Shown here: piece by piece, positions 23,814 through 33,193 of the stretch
How positions within the stretch are numbered: the stretch's first letter is position 1
How the letters are laid out: the number at the start of each line of letters is the position of its first letter
Assembly: GCA_041685115.1 (NCBI GenBank)
Contig: JAWLGK010000015.1
Span: 1 to 64,000, forward strand
From: JALOAT01 sp041685115
GTDB lineage: Bacteria; Pseudomonadota; Gammaproteobacteria; Thiohalomonadales; Thiohalomonadaceae
Reading direction: 5' to 3'
Length of the DNA stretch: 64,000 nucleotides
Program-made: the position numbers and the translations under genes
Notes under the pieces: model-generated
Database searches by the model: none
The model's input: only the letters and a program-made list of their open reading frames with translations
Told to the model about the DNA's origin: nothing

Positions 23814-25634
23814 ATGAACAAGCCCGTGCAGTGCAGTATCTTCTGGGTGCAACTGTTTCCATTCCTGCGCTGGTGGCATCGCGTCACACGCCACAGCCTG
23901 CGCGATGACGCGCTCGCCGGCCTGACCGGCGCCCTCATCGTCCTGCCCCAAGGCGTCGCCTTCGCGACCATCGCGGGCCTCCCCCCCGAGTACGGCCTCT
24001 ACGCCGCCATGGTCCCCGCCATCATTGCGGCCCTGTGGGGCAGTTCCTGGCACTTGGTGTCCGGTCCGACCACGGCGATCTCCATCGTGGTGTTCGCCTC
24101 CCTGAGCCCGCTGGCGGAGCCCGGCAGTGGCGACTACATCCGCTACGCGCTAACCCTCGCCTTCCTGGTGGGCGCCATCCAGGCGGCCATGGCGCTGGCG
24201 CGCATGGGCACGCTGGTGAATTTCATTTCCCATTCGGTGGTCATCGGCTTCACGGCCGGCGCGGCCATCCTCATCGCCGCCAGCCAGGTGAAGAACTTCT
24301 TCGCCCTGAACATCCCGCGCGGCACGGAGTTCTACGAGATCATCCACCAGCTGCTCGTGCAGATCGGCGATGCCAACCCTTATGTCACGGTGGTGGGCGT
24401 CATCACCCTCATCACCGGCATCCTGGCGCGCAAGTACGCGCGCAAGGTGTACATGATCGTGGCCATGCTGGTGGGCAGCCTGGCGGCCTACGCCATCAAT
24501 GCCGCCTTCGGCGCAGACGTGACCGGCATCGCCACGGTCGGCGCACTGCCCACCCATCTACCGCCGCTGTCCGCCCCCGATTTCTCGCTCGGCACCCTGC
24601 AAAAACTGGCGCCCGCAGCGCTGGCGGTGTCGTTGCTGGCCATCACCGAGGCGGTCTCCATCTCGCGCTCCATTGCGGCGCGTTCGCAGCAGCGCATCGA
24701 CGGCAATCAGGAATTCCTCGGCCAGGGGCTGTCGAACATGGTCGGCGCGTTCTTTTCGGCCTATCCCTCGAGCGGCTCATTCAACCGCAGTGGTGTGAAC
24801 TACGAAGGCGGCGCCAAGACGCCCCTGTCGTCGGTATTCGCCGCCGCGGCGCTGGCGCTCATCGTGCTGCTGGTCGCCCCGCTCGCCGCCTATCTGCCGG
24901 TCGCGGCCATGGCGGGCATCCTGTTCCTGGTGGCCTGGGGCCTCATCGATTTCCACCACATCAAGGTGATCATGAAGGCCAGCCGCTCCGAAACGGCGGT
25001 GCTGGCCACCACCTTCCTGGCCACGCTGTTCGTGGAGTTGGAATTCGCGATCTTTGCCGGCGTGATGCTGTCTCTGGTGCTGTATCTCAAGCGCACCTCC
25101 AACCCGCGCATCCTGAGCCGCGTGCCGGACCCGCGTGCGCCGCGTCGGCAGTTCATCACCAGCCCGGGCCTGCCCGAATGCCCGCAGTTCAAGATCGTGC
25201 GTATCGAAGGTTCGTTGTTCTTCGGCGCGGTCAACAACGTGGAGCAGGCGCTGCAGAAAATCGACGAGCAGGACCCGGCCAAGAAGCACCTGCTGGTGGT
25301 CGCCAAGGCGATCAACTTCGTGGACATCGCCGGTGCCGAGATGCTCGCGCAAGAGGCGAAGCGTCGCCGCAAGCTGGGTGGCGGGCTGTATCTGTACGAG
25401 GTCCGGGACACGGTGTGCGACATGCTCCACCGCGGCGGCTTCATCGGCGCCATCGGCGAGGAAAACATCTTCCGCTCCAAGACCTCGGCCCTCGCCACGA
25501 TCATCGATGAGCGCCTGGACCACACCATCTGCAGCACCTGCGACAAGCGGATCTTCAACGAATGTGCGAAGTACGGGCGGAAAACGTCGGACAAACCGGC
25601 GGACACCGAGCCGCGCGCGGAACGCGTCGCCTGA
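23814..25634 (+). CDS. SulP-family anion transporter with STAS domain
   Basis: The 606-residue protein has 10-12 membrane helices (about 30-410) with the family segments LTGALIVLPQGVAFATIAGL and GSFNRSGVNYEGG. A cytoplasmic STAS domain follows at about 440-560. A 45-residue tail contains CSTCDKRIFNEC, a cysteine cluster that could bind metal. SulP members carry sulfate, bicarbonate or other anions; the sequence alone does not decide. It stands alone, with 179 bases to the next start. Confidence 0.88.
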   Translation: MNKPVQCSIFWVQLFPFLRWWHRVTRHSLRDDALAGLTGALIVLPQGVAFATIAGLPPEYGLYAAMVPAIIAALWGSSWHLVSGPTTAISIVVFASLSPLAEPGSGDYIRYALTLAFLVGAIQAAMALARMGTLVNFISHSVVIGFTAGAAILIAASQVKNFFALNIPRGTEFYEIIHQLLVQIGDANPYVTVVGVITLITGILARKYARKVYMIVAMLVGSLAAYAINAAFGADVTGIATVGALPTHLPPLSAPDFSLGTLQKLAPAALAVSLLAITEAVSISRSIAARSQQRIDGNQEFLGQGLSNMVGAFFSAYPSSGSFNRSGVNYEGGAKTPLSSVFAAAALALIVLLVAPLAAYLPVAAMAGILFLVAWGLIDFHHIKVIMKASRSETAVLATTFLATLFVELEFAIFAGVMLSLVLYLKRTSNPRILSRVPDPRAPRRQFITSPGLPECPQFKIVRIEGSLFFGAVNNVEQALQKIDEQDPAKKHLLVVAKAINFVDIAGAEMLAQEAKRRRKLGGGLYLYEVRDTVCDMLHRGGFIGAIGEENIFRSKTSALATIIDERLDHTICSTCDKRIFNECAKYGRKTSDKPADTEPRAERVA

Positions 25635-25765
25635 ACCTCACCGGAAGCTGCGTCCGGGGCTAACCAAAAGCATGATTTTCACATGCTAAGATGAGAAGGC
25701 GCTGGTGTTAACAACGCCAACATCGTAAAAAGAGGCCACCGTCTCGCAGCATCGTGGGGAAGGAC

Positions 25766-27280
25766 GTGAGGTTGTTGGTCCAGAAACTCAAAGCTCAGCT
25801 GGCCAACGCCGCGCTGCAAGCCGCCGCACGAGTGGCGCGCTACACGCCGCGCCACTTTCCCATCGCCTACAAGCTGGCGGTGGTGTTCACCCTGCTGATT
25901 ACAGGTGGCATGTCGACGCTTGGTGTAGTGGTGGTCCGCGACCAGACGCGTCTGCTGCGCGAGCAGATGGCCGATTTCGGCCAGACCGTCGTGCATCAGG
26001 TGGCCGAGGCCTCCAAGGAGCCCCTGCTCGCCGGCGATCGCCTCGGCCTCGAGGCCACCCTGAACAACCTGGTGGGCAAGAGCAGCGTGCTGGGCGCCGG
26101 CGTCTATACCGACGACGGTGACCTGGTGTTGCAGAGCGGTCTCGTGCCCGCGGACACCGGCGTGGCCATGCCCAACCGGCAGGACCCGCTGGACTGGGAG
26201 GAGACGGTGGAGGACAAAACGCCTGCCCGGGCCCTCACCTCGTTCATCGCGCCGGTGACGTTTCAGGACGTGATCGTCGGCTATACCCTGGTCACCTTCG
26301 ACCGCACCGACATGGCCGGCGCCGAGGCCCATACCCTGCGGGCCGTAACCGGCGCCACCCTGATGCTGGTACTAATCGGTATCGGCGCCTCCGTGTTCCT
26401 CGGAAAACGCCTCACCCGCCCCATCAACCAGCTGATGGACGTGAGTCGCGCGATCAGCGCCGGCAACTACCAGATGCGCTTCGACGAGCGGCGCAACGAC
26501 GAACTGGGGGCCCTCATGCAATCCATGAACACCATGAGCGAGGGGCTGCTGCGCAAGGAACAGGTGGAACAGACCTTCTCCCGCTACGTTTCGCCGAATG
26601 TGGCCCGCGAGGTGCTCGCCCACCTGGAAACCGTACAGCTGGGCGGGCGGCGCGTGGAGGCGAGTGTGTTGTTCGCCGACATCGCCGGCTTTACCAGCAT
26701 GTCGGAGAACATGCACCCGGAAGACGTCAGTGCGCTGCTGAACGAATACTTCAGCTACATCGCCGAGGCGGCCCACGCCTATAACGGCCACGTGGACAAA
26801 TACATCGGCGACTGCGCCATGCTGTTGTTCGGCGTGCCGCTGGAAGACCCGGATCACCTGTTCAAGGCGGTTGCCTGCGGCATCACCATCCAGACCTTGA
26901 TCCAACGGCTCAACCTGCGGCGTGCCGCCCACGGCCTGAAGCAGGTGCAGTTCCGCATCGGCATCAATTGCGGCGCCATGCTCGCGGGCAACATGGGCTC
27001 TCGCGAGCGCATGGAATACACCGTGGTCGGTGATTCAGTGAACCTCGCCTCGCGCCTGGCCTCGGCGGGCGAACCGGGGCAGCTCGTCATCAGCCAGGAG
27101 ATGCAGCTCGACCCGCGCCTCATGGGCCGCGTGGAGACCCGCAAGCTCGGCACCATCCGCCTGCGCGGCAAGCGTCTGCCCGTGGCGACTTATCAGATCA
27201 CCCGCCTGGCCCCGGACTATCAGGCGTCGCTCGAGGAAAAGGTGGAGGCGCTGCTGCGCAGCGAGAGTGCCGCGGCATGA
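25766..27280 (+). CDS. Class III adenylate/guanylate cyclase with HAMP domain
   Basis: The 504-residue membrane protein has a helix at about 33-55, a periplasmic region of about 130 residues, a second helix near 190-212, a HAMP domain and a class III cyclase domain (about 290-480). Metal-binding aspartates lie in VLFADIAGFTSMSE and YIGDCAMLLFG. The VDKYIGD lysine suggests ATP as substrate, and VVGDSVNLASRLASAGE supplies the Asn and Arg of the transition state. The GTG at 25766 sits after ggggaagga; a GTG at 25754 is possible. Its stop overlaps the next gene's ATG, so cyclase and lipoprotein are coupled. It may feed the cNMP-binding proteins of the cell. Confidence 0.88.
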   Translation: MRLLVQKLKAQLANAALQAAARVARYTPRHFPIAYKLAVVFTLLITGGMSTLGVVVVRDQTRLLREQMADFGQTVVHQVAEASKEPLLAGDRLGLEATLNNLVGKSSVLGAGVYTDDGDLVLQSGLVPADTGVAMPNRQDPLDWEETVEDKTPARALTSFIAPVTFQDVIVGYTLVTFDRTDMAGAEAHTLRAVTGATLMLVLIGIGASVFLGKRLTRPINQLMDVSRAISAGNYQMRFDERRNDELGALMQSMNTMSEGLLRKEQVEQTFSRYVSPNVAREVLAHLETVQLGGRRVEASVLFADIAGFTSMSENMHPEDVSALLNEYFSYIAEAAHAYNGHVDKYIGDCAMLLFGVPLEDPDHLFKAVACGITIQTLIQRLNLRRAAHGLKQVQFRIGINCGAMLAGNMGSRERMEYTVVGDSVNLASRLASAGEPGQLVISQEMQLDPRLMGRVETRKLGTIRLRGKRLPVATYQITRLAPDYQASLEEKVEALLRSESAAA

Positions 27281-28359
27281 AACTTCCACAGACCATGCTG
27301 TTGGTGTCGCTGCTGCACCTTGGCGGCTGCGCCATCATCCCCTCCCTGGAGGGCGATCTGAATGCGCAGCTGGACCATTACCTGGAAAGCGGTGAATACG
27401 GCAAGGCCCTCGATACCCTTACCTACGTGCGCAAAGACCACCCGGACTATGCGCGCCTGATGGCGCGCCGCTCGCAGGTCGAGGAACGTGCCCGCGCCTA
27501 TGAACAGGCACAGATCCGGCGCGCCGCGGAATTCACCGCGCGCGGCGAGTGGGAGCAGGCTTTCGACACCTACCGACGCGCCATCAACCAACTCCCGCAC
27601 AGCACACCATTGCGCAGCGCATTGCAGGCGTTCCGACGCAAGCAGGAACATCGCATCGAAGAACTGAAGGTAGAGCGCTTGGTCGCGCGGGCGCGCTGGC
27701 TGGAGCGAGCGGTGTCGCTGCAGGAGTCCATCGTACGCGTCGACCCCGATGATTGGGTGGAGCGTTACCAGCTGGACCGCTTCAAGACCGAGGCGGTTGA
27801 ACTGGCCGGCGAACTCACACGCATCGGCAACGCCGCCCTGGAGAAGGAGCAATTAGGCATCGCCGCGCGCACCCTGCCCATTGCCGCCCGCCTGAGTCCC
27901 AACCCGAACGCGGTGAACGCCAACGACCGCCTGAGCTACGCCGAGGCCAGTCAGGTTCAGGAACAGCGGCGTAGCCAGATGAAGGCAATGCAGCGCCTGC
28001 GCCAGCGCGAGACCAGCAAGACCCTCGCCGAATTCCGCGCGGCGCAGAGCGCCGGTGACCTGCGCCAGGCACGCCAGCTCATGCTCCGGCTGGTGGAGAT
28101 CGATAGCGAGAACACCGAGGTGCAGACCGAGCGCAGCCAGTTCGAGGCTAAGCTGGACAAGGTGCTCGGGACGCACCTGGAAGCCGCCATCAGCCTGTAT
28201 GGCCGCGGGCGCTTCGAGGAGGCGGTAGCCCACTGGCAGCGCGTGCTCACCATCGACCCGCACCACGAGCAGGCCCGTGCGGGCGTCGAGCGTGCCGAGC
28301 GCGTGATGCAGAAACTCAAGCAATTGCGGGAAAAGCAGGGCACCGCCGCGACGCCCTGA
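27277..28359 (+). CDS. TPR-containing lipoprotein coupled to the cyclase
   Basis: The 360-residue protein starts with a lipoprotein signal (MKLPQTMLLVSLLHLGGC, acylated Cys18). The rest is helical with TPR-like units such as YLESGEYGKALDTLTYVRKD, TARGEWEQAFDTYRRAI and LYGRGRFEEAVAHWQRVL. It should face the periplasm, anchored to a membrane. It overlaps the cyclase stop as ATGA, which suggests that it works with the periplasmic part of that enzyme, perhaps as its sensor partner. No enzyme motif is visible. Confidence 0.8.
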   Translation: MKLPQTMLLVSLLHLGGCAIIPSLEGDLNAQLDHYLESGEYGKALDTLTYVRKDHPDYARLMARRSQVEERARAYEQAQIRRAAEFTARGEWEQAFDTYRRAINQLPHSTPLRSALQAFRRKQEHRIEELKVERLVARARWLERAVSLQESIVRVDPDDWVERYQLDRFKTEAVELAGELTRIGNAALEKEQLGIAARTLPIAARLSPNPNAVNANDRLSYAEASQVQEQRRSQMKAMQRLRQRETSKTLAEFRAAQSAGDLRQARQLMLRLVEIDSENTEVQTERSQFEAKLDKVLGTHLEAAISLYGRGRFEEAVAHWQRVLTIDPHHEQARAGVERAERVMQKLKQLREKQGTAATP

Positions 28360-28366
28360 CCACGTC

Positions 28367-28510
28367 GCCCGGATGAAGCGCAGCGGAATCCGGGGATCCT
28401 CCGGATTTTTCGATCCCCGGCCAACATGCTTTCCCGGATTTCGCGCTTCTCCGGATTCCGTGCTTGCTCCGACCGCGCTTTTCCCGGATTTCGCTGCGCT
28501 TCATCCGGGC
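28367..28510. repeat. Paired extragenic palindromes (BIME-like)
   Basis: A 28-base unit (gcccggatgaagcgcagcgg...) at 28367-28394 is repeated in inverted orientation at 28483-28510 with a single mismatch. Partial copies (cccggattt, ccggattccg) lie between. Fragments of the same unit occur near 33060, 35535 and 49852. It lies between the convergent lipoprotein and parC genes and could form a large stem. Confidence 0.75.
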
Positions 28511-28526
28511 TACCATGTCCGGGCGA

Positions 28527-30773
28527 CTAGCTGCCGACCTTCAGGCCTTCGGCGCGCTGGAAGCCGCGGGGCAGCATGCTGCCGCGCCGCCCGCGCTCGC
28601 CCATGTAGTGCTCCAGATCGGCGGGCTTGAGGGTCATGTGGCGCTTGCCGGCCAACACCGTCAACCCTTCGCCCTTCGGCAGCACCACCACTCCCGTGAC
28701 GAACTCGTCGCGGCTGGCATGGCGCTCGGTCGCGATACCGATGATCTTGTTGCCCTTGCCCTTGGCCAGCTGCGGCAGGTCCCTGATGGGGAACACCAGC
28801 AGCCTGCCCTCGTTGGTGAGCGCCGCCACCAGGTCAGTGTCGAGGTTCGACACGCGCCCCGGCACCAGCACCCGGGCGTGCTCGGGCACGGTGAGCACGG
28901 CCTTGCCGTTGCGGTTGCGCGCGAACAGGTCTTCGAGTTTCGCAACGAAGCCGTAGCCCAAGTCGGTGGCAAGCAGCCACAGTTCCTCGGGCTCGCCCAT
29001 CAGCACCGAGACGAATTCGGCGCCCGGCGGCGGGTTCACGCGCCCCGTGAGCGGCTCACCCTGGCCGCGCGCCGAGGGGAAGCTGTGCGCCATCAGCGAG
29101 TAGGTGCGGCCGGTGGAATCCAGGAAGGTGGCGAGCTGGTTGCTCTTGCCCGGGGCGCTGGCGCGGTAGGCGTCGCCCGCCTTGTACGAAAGCGCCGCCG
29201 GATCGATGTCGTGGCCCTTGGCGGCGCGCACCCAGCCCTTGCCGGAGAGCACCACGGTCACGGGATCGGCGCCGACCAGCGCGGTCTCGTCGAGGGCCTG
29301 CGCCGCGGCGCGGGTCACGATGGGTGAGCGGCGTTCGTCGCCGAACGCCTCCGCATCCTTGATGAGTTCGTCGCGCACCAGGTTCCTGAGGCGCTTGTCC
29401 GAGCCGAGGATCTTCTCGATGTGGGCCTTTTCCTTGGCAAGGTCCGCCTGCTCACCGCGGATCTTCATCTCCTCCAGGCGCGCGAGCTGACGCAGCTTGG
29501 TGTCGAGGATGAAATCTGTCTGCACCTCGGTGAGCCCGAAGCGCGCCATGAGCTCGGCCTTGGGATTCTCTTCCTCGCGGATGATGCGGATCACCTCGTC
29601 GAGGTTCAGGAAGGCGATGAGCAGGCCATCCAGCAGATGCAGGCGGCGCTCCACCTTCTCGAGGCGGTGTTGCAGGCGACGGCGCACCGTGGTGAGGCGG
29701 AAGGTGAGCCACTCGGAGAGCATGTCGCGCAGGTTCTTCACCCGCGGGCGGCCGTCCAGGCCCAGCACGTTCATGTTGACGCGATAGGTGCGCTCCAGGT
29801 CCGTGGTGGCGAACAGGTGGTTCATCAGTTCGTCCACGTCCACGCGGTTGCTGCGTGGCACGATCACCAGGCGCGTGGGGTTCTCGTGGTCGGACTCGTC
29901 GCGCAGGTCCTCCACCATGGGCAGCTTCTTCTGCTGCATCTGCTGGGCGATCTGCTCCAGCACCTTGGCGCCGGAGGTTTGATGGGGAAGCGCAGTGACC
30001 ACGACGTCGCCTTCCTCGCGCTCCCACTTGGCGCGCATGCGCACCGAGCCCAGACCGGTCTCGTAGATCTTTCGCAGGTCCGCCGCAGGCGAGATGATCT
30101 CCGCCTCGGTGGGATAATCCGGGCCCTGCACGTGTTCGCACAGCTCCGCCAGCGTGGCCTTCGGATTCTCCAGCAGATGAATGCAGGCGCTCGCCACTTC
30201 GCGGAGGTTGTGGGGTGGGATGTCGGTGGCCATGCCCACGGCGATGCCGGTGGTGCCGTTGAGCAGCACGTGAGGCACGCGCGCCGGCAGCACCGAGGGT
30301 TCTTCCAGGGTGCCGTCGAAGTTGGGCACCCAATCCACCGTACCCTGGTCGGCCTCGGCGAGCAGCAGTTCGGTGAAGCGCGACAGGCGCGCCTCGGTGT
30401 AGCGCATGGCGGCGAAGGACTTGGGATCGTCGGGCGAGCCCCAGTTGCCCTGGCCGTCCACCAGCGGATAGCGGTAGGAGAACGGCTGAGCCATGAGCAC
30501 CATGGCCTCGTAGCAGGCCGAGTCGCCGTGCGGGTGGTATTTACCCAGCACGTCACCGACGGTGCGCGCCGATTTCTTGTGTTTGGACGCCGCCGACAGG
30601 CCCAGCTCGCTCATGGCGTAGACGATGCGCCGCTGCACGGGCTTGAGGCCGTCGCCGATGTGCGGCAGGGCGCGATCCATGATCACGTACATGGAGTAAT
30701 CCAGGTACGCCTTCTCGGTGAAGGTCTTGAGTGGCAGACGCTCCACGCCTTCGTAATTCAGTTCAGTGGCCAT
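28527..30773 (-). CDS. parC: DNA topoisomerase IV subunit A
   Basis: This 748-residue type IIA topoisomerase breakage-reunion subunit decatenates chromosomes with ParE. The catalytic tyrosine lies in MRYTEARLSRF and the quinolone-region segment is GKYHPHGDSACYEAM. The length and the weak C-terminal propeller, ending in GLKVGS, fit ParC rather than GyrA, and the neighbour is parE. It lies 244 bases downstream of parE, separated by a nested inverted repeat. Confidence 0.96.
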   Translation of the reverse strand: MATELNYEGVERLPLKTFTEKAYLDYSMYVIMDRALPHIGDGLKPVQRRIVYAMSELGLSAASKHKKSARTVGDVLGKYHPHGDSACYEAMVLMAQPFSYRYPLVDGQGNWGSPDDPKSFAAMRYTEARLSRFTELLLAEADQGTVDWVPNFDGTLEEPSVLPARVPHVLLNGTTGIAVGMATDIPPHNLREVASACIHLLENPKATLAELCEHVQGPDYPTEAEIISPAADLRKIYETGLGSVRMRAKWEREEGDVVVTALPHQTSGAKVLEQIAQQMQQKKLPMVEDLRDESDHENPTRLVIVPRSNRVDVDELMNHLFATTDLERTYRVNMNVLGLDGRPRVKNLRDMLSEWLTFRLTTVRRRLQHRLEKVERRLHLLDGLLIAFLNLDEVIRIIREEENPKAELMARFGLTEVQTDFILDTKLRQLARLEEMKIRGEQADLAKEKAHIEKILGSDKRLRNLVRDELIKDAEAFGDERRSPIVTRAAAQALDETALVGADPVTVVLSGKGWVRAAKGHDIDPAALSYKAGDAYRASAPGKSNQLATFLDSTGRTYSLMAHSFPSARGQGEPLTGRVNPPPGAEFVSVLMGEPEELWLLATDLGYGFVAKLEDLFARNRNGKAVLTVPEHARVLVPGRVSNLDTDLVAALTNEGRLLVFPIRDLPQLAKGKGNKIIGIATERHASRDEFVTGVVVLPKGEGLTVLAGKRHMTLKPADLEHYMGERGRRGSMLPRGFQRAEGLKVGS

Positions 30774-30803
30774 GTCGTATCCGGAAAATCAGTCAATCCG
30801 TGA

Positions 30804-31007
30804 AGAAAAAAGCTTTAACCACGGGGGACACGGGGCACACGGGGAAAATCGGTGGAGGGGTAGATGTCACCTGTAGGAGCGGCCCCAGGCCACGATTGTT
30901 TCTGGGTACCGCGCCATCGCGGCCTGGGGCCGCTCCTACAGAAAGCATCAAATTCCCCGTGTTCCCCGTGTCCCCCGTGGTTTGCTTTCTCTTGCTTTTC
31001 TCTTTCT
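30804..31007. repeat. Nested inverted repeat between parE and parC
   Basis: Outer arms at about 30814-30846 (aaccacgggggacacgggg...) and 30952-30984 are reverse complements with few mismatches. An inner pair at 30872-30891 and 30921-30940 (tgtaggagcggccccaggcc) matches perfectly over 20 bases. The inner core belongs to the gtaggagc family. Relatives of the outer arm occur at 46311 and 46460, so two dispersed repeat families appear stacked, as if one inserted into the loop of the other. As RNA it would fold into a very long hairpin between the two subunit genes. Confidence 0.85.
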
Positions 31008-31017
31008 TCGTTCGCCC

Positions 31018-32910
31018 TCAGAGCACCTCGGCCAGGTCGCCTTTTTGCTCCAGCCAGCTCTTGCGTTCGCCCGAGCGTTTCTTGGCGAGCAGCATGTCCA
31101 TGAGGGCGGCGGTGTCGTCGTCGTCCTCCACGGTGAGCTGCACCAGGCGGCGAGTGTCGGGCGCCAGGGTGGTCTCGCGCAGTTGCAAGGGGTTCATTTC
31201 ACCCAGGCCCTTGAAGCGGGTCACCTGTACCTTGCCGCGCTTGCCCTCGGCGGCGATGCGATCCAGCACGCCCTTCTTCTCGGCCTCGTCCAGGGCGTAA
31301 TAGACGTCCTTGCCGATGTCGATGCGGTACAGCGGCGGCATGGCGATGTACACGTGGCCGCGCGCCACCAGCGGGCGGAAGTGGCGCAGGAACAGCGCGC
31401 ACAGCAGGGTGGCGATGTGGGCGCCGTCGGAGTCGGCGTCGGCCAGCACGCAGATCTTGCCATAGCGCAGGCCATCCAGCCTGTCCGAGCCCGGGTCCAC
31501 GCCGATGGCCACGGCGATGTCGTGCACCTCCTGGGAACCGAGCACCTCGTTCGGGTCCACTTCCCAGGTGTTCAGGATCTTGCCGCGCAGCGGCATGATG
31601 GCCTGGAATTCCTTGTCACGGGCCTGCTTGGCGGAGCCGCCGGCGGAGTCGCCTTCCACCAGGAACAGCTCGGTGCGCTTGATGTCCTGGGAGGTGCAGT
31701 CCGCCAGCTTGCCGGGCAGCGCCGGGCCCTGGGTGATCTTCTTGCGCTCCACCTTCTTGCCGGCACGCAGGCGCGATTGTGCGGCGCTGATGGCCAGCTC
31801 GGCCAGCCTTTCACCCACGTCGGTGTGGGTATTGAGCCACAGGGAAAAGGCGTCTTTCACTACACCGGAAACAAAGGCCGCGGTCTCACGCGAGGACAGG
31901 CGCTCCTTGGTCTGGCCAGCGAACTGCGGGTCCTGCATCTTCACCGAGAGGATGTAGCTGGCCTTGTCCCACACATCCTCGGGCGCCAGCTTCACCCCAC
32001 GGGGCAGCAGATTGCGGAACTCGCAAAAGTCCCGCATGGCCTCGGTGAGGCCCGTACGGAAACCGTTCACGTGGGTGCCGCCCTGGGCGGTGGGAATGAG
32101 ATTTACATAGCTTTCATTGACCGGCTCACCGCCTTCCGGCAGCCACACGATGGCCCATTCCGCCGCCTCCGTGGCACCGGCGAGACTGCCCATAAACGGC
32201 GCCTCCTCGGGCAGCGTGAGGGTGTCGGCCAGCGCGTCCATGAGGTAGTCGCGCAAGCCCGCCTCGTAATGCCACTCCTCGTGTTCGCCGCTCGCCTCGT
32301 CCAGGAAAGAGATGCGCAGGCCGGGGCACAGCACCGCCTTGGCACGCAGCACGTGTTTGAGGCGCGGCACGGCGAACTTGGGTGAATCGAAGAACTTCGG
32401 ATCGGGTGTGAAGCGCACCGTGGTGCCGGTATCGCGCTTGCTCGCGGTACCCACCACCTGCAACTTTTCGACCCGTGCGCCATCCTCGAAGGCCATGTGG
32501 TGCTCGGCGCCGTCGCGACGCACCCACACGTCCAGGCGCCTGGAGAGCGCGTTCACCACTGACACGCCCACACCGTGCAGGCCGCCGGAGAATTGGTAGC
32601 TCTTGTTGGAAAACTTGCCGCCCGCGTGCAGCTTGGTGAGGATGACCTCCACACCCGGAAGTTTCTCCTGGGGATGGATGTCCACCGGCATGCCGCGGCC
32701 GTCGTCCCTCACCGACAGTGAACCGTCCTTGTAAAGAACCACCTCGATGGTCTTGGCATAGCCTGCCACCGCCTCGTCGACGGAGTTATCGATAACCTCC
32801 TGGGCGAGGTGGTTGGGGCGTTCGGTCTGGGTGTACATGCCCGGGCGCTTGCGCACGGGCTCCAGGCCGGAGAGGACCTCGATGGATTCGGCAGTATAGT
32901 ACTGGGCCAT
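31018..32910 (-). CDS. parE: DNA topoisomerase IV subunit B
   Basis: This 630-residue ATPase subunit of topoisomerase IV has the GHKL ATP site (NSVDEAVAGYAK, DDGRGMPVDIHPQ, GGLHGVGVSVVNALS) and the TOPRIM region (LVEGDSAGGSAKQARD, LADADSDGAHI). Length fits ParE rather than GyrB. The ATG at 32910 (MAQYYTAESIEVLSGLEPVR) matches the family start; a TTG seven codons earlier is possible. No good Shine-Dalgarno is seen. The ParC partner is downstream. Confidence 0.95.
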   Translation of the reverse strand: MAQYYTAESIEVLSGLEPVRKRPGMYTQTERPNHLAQEVIDNSVDEAVAGYAKTIEVVLYKDGSLSVRDDGRGMPVDIHPQEKLPGVEVILTKLHAGGKFSNKSYQFSGGLHGVGVSVVNALSRRLDVWVRRDGAEHHMAFEDGARVEKLQVVGTASKRDTGTTVRFTPDPKFFDSPKFAVPRLKHVLRAKAVLCPGLRISFLDEASGEHEEWHYEAGLRDYLMDALADTLTLPEEAPFMGSLAGATEAAEWAIVWLPEGGEPVNESYVNLIPTAQGGTHVNGFRTGLTEAMRDFCEFRNLLPRGVKLAPEDVWDKASYILSVKMQDPQFAGQTKERLSSRETAAFVSGVVKDAFSLWLNTHTDVGERLAELAISAAQSRLRAGKKVERKKITQGPALPGKLADCTSQDIKRTELFLVEGDSAGGSAKQARDKEFQAIMPLRGKILNTWEVDPNEVLGSQEVHDIAVAIGVDPGSDRLDGLRYGKICVLADADSDGAHIATLLCALFLRHFRPLVARGHVYIAMPPLYRIDIGKDVYYALDEAEKKGVLDRIAAEGKRGKVQVTRFKGLGEMNPLQLRETTLAPDTRRLVQLTVEDDDDTAALMDMLLAKKRSGERKSWLEQKGDLAEVL

Positions 32911-33193
32911 TGTTTTCAATGAGTTAGGCAATGATAGCCGTCGGACGGGCTGGATAAAGCGCGGGCAATCATAGCGTATGGCGGCGGGGGGAGGTCAAAG
33001 GAGGATTTCCGGCGTGGAATGGCTCGGGCCTCTTCGGTAGGACTTCGGGCGCGGTCGGCGGGTTTCATCCGAGCTAAGGCACGGTCGGGCGATCGCGGAT
33101 TCCGCTACGCTCCAAACGGGCCGCATAGTCGTACAGGCGGGGCAACGAAGCGGGAAATCGTCCTTCTACACTGAGGAGAACAGGCCTGGACCC

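Noticed and set aside
25524..25570. Cysteine-rich tail of the SulP protein as a separate metal-binding gene
   Set aside because: The segment is in frame with the STAS domain and has no start of its own.
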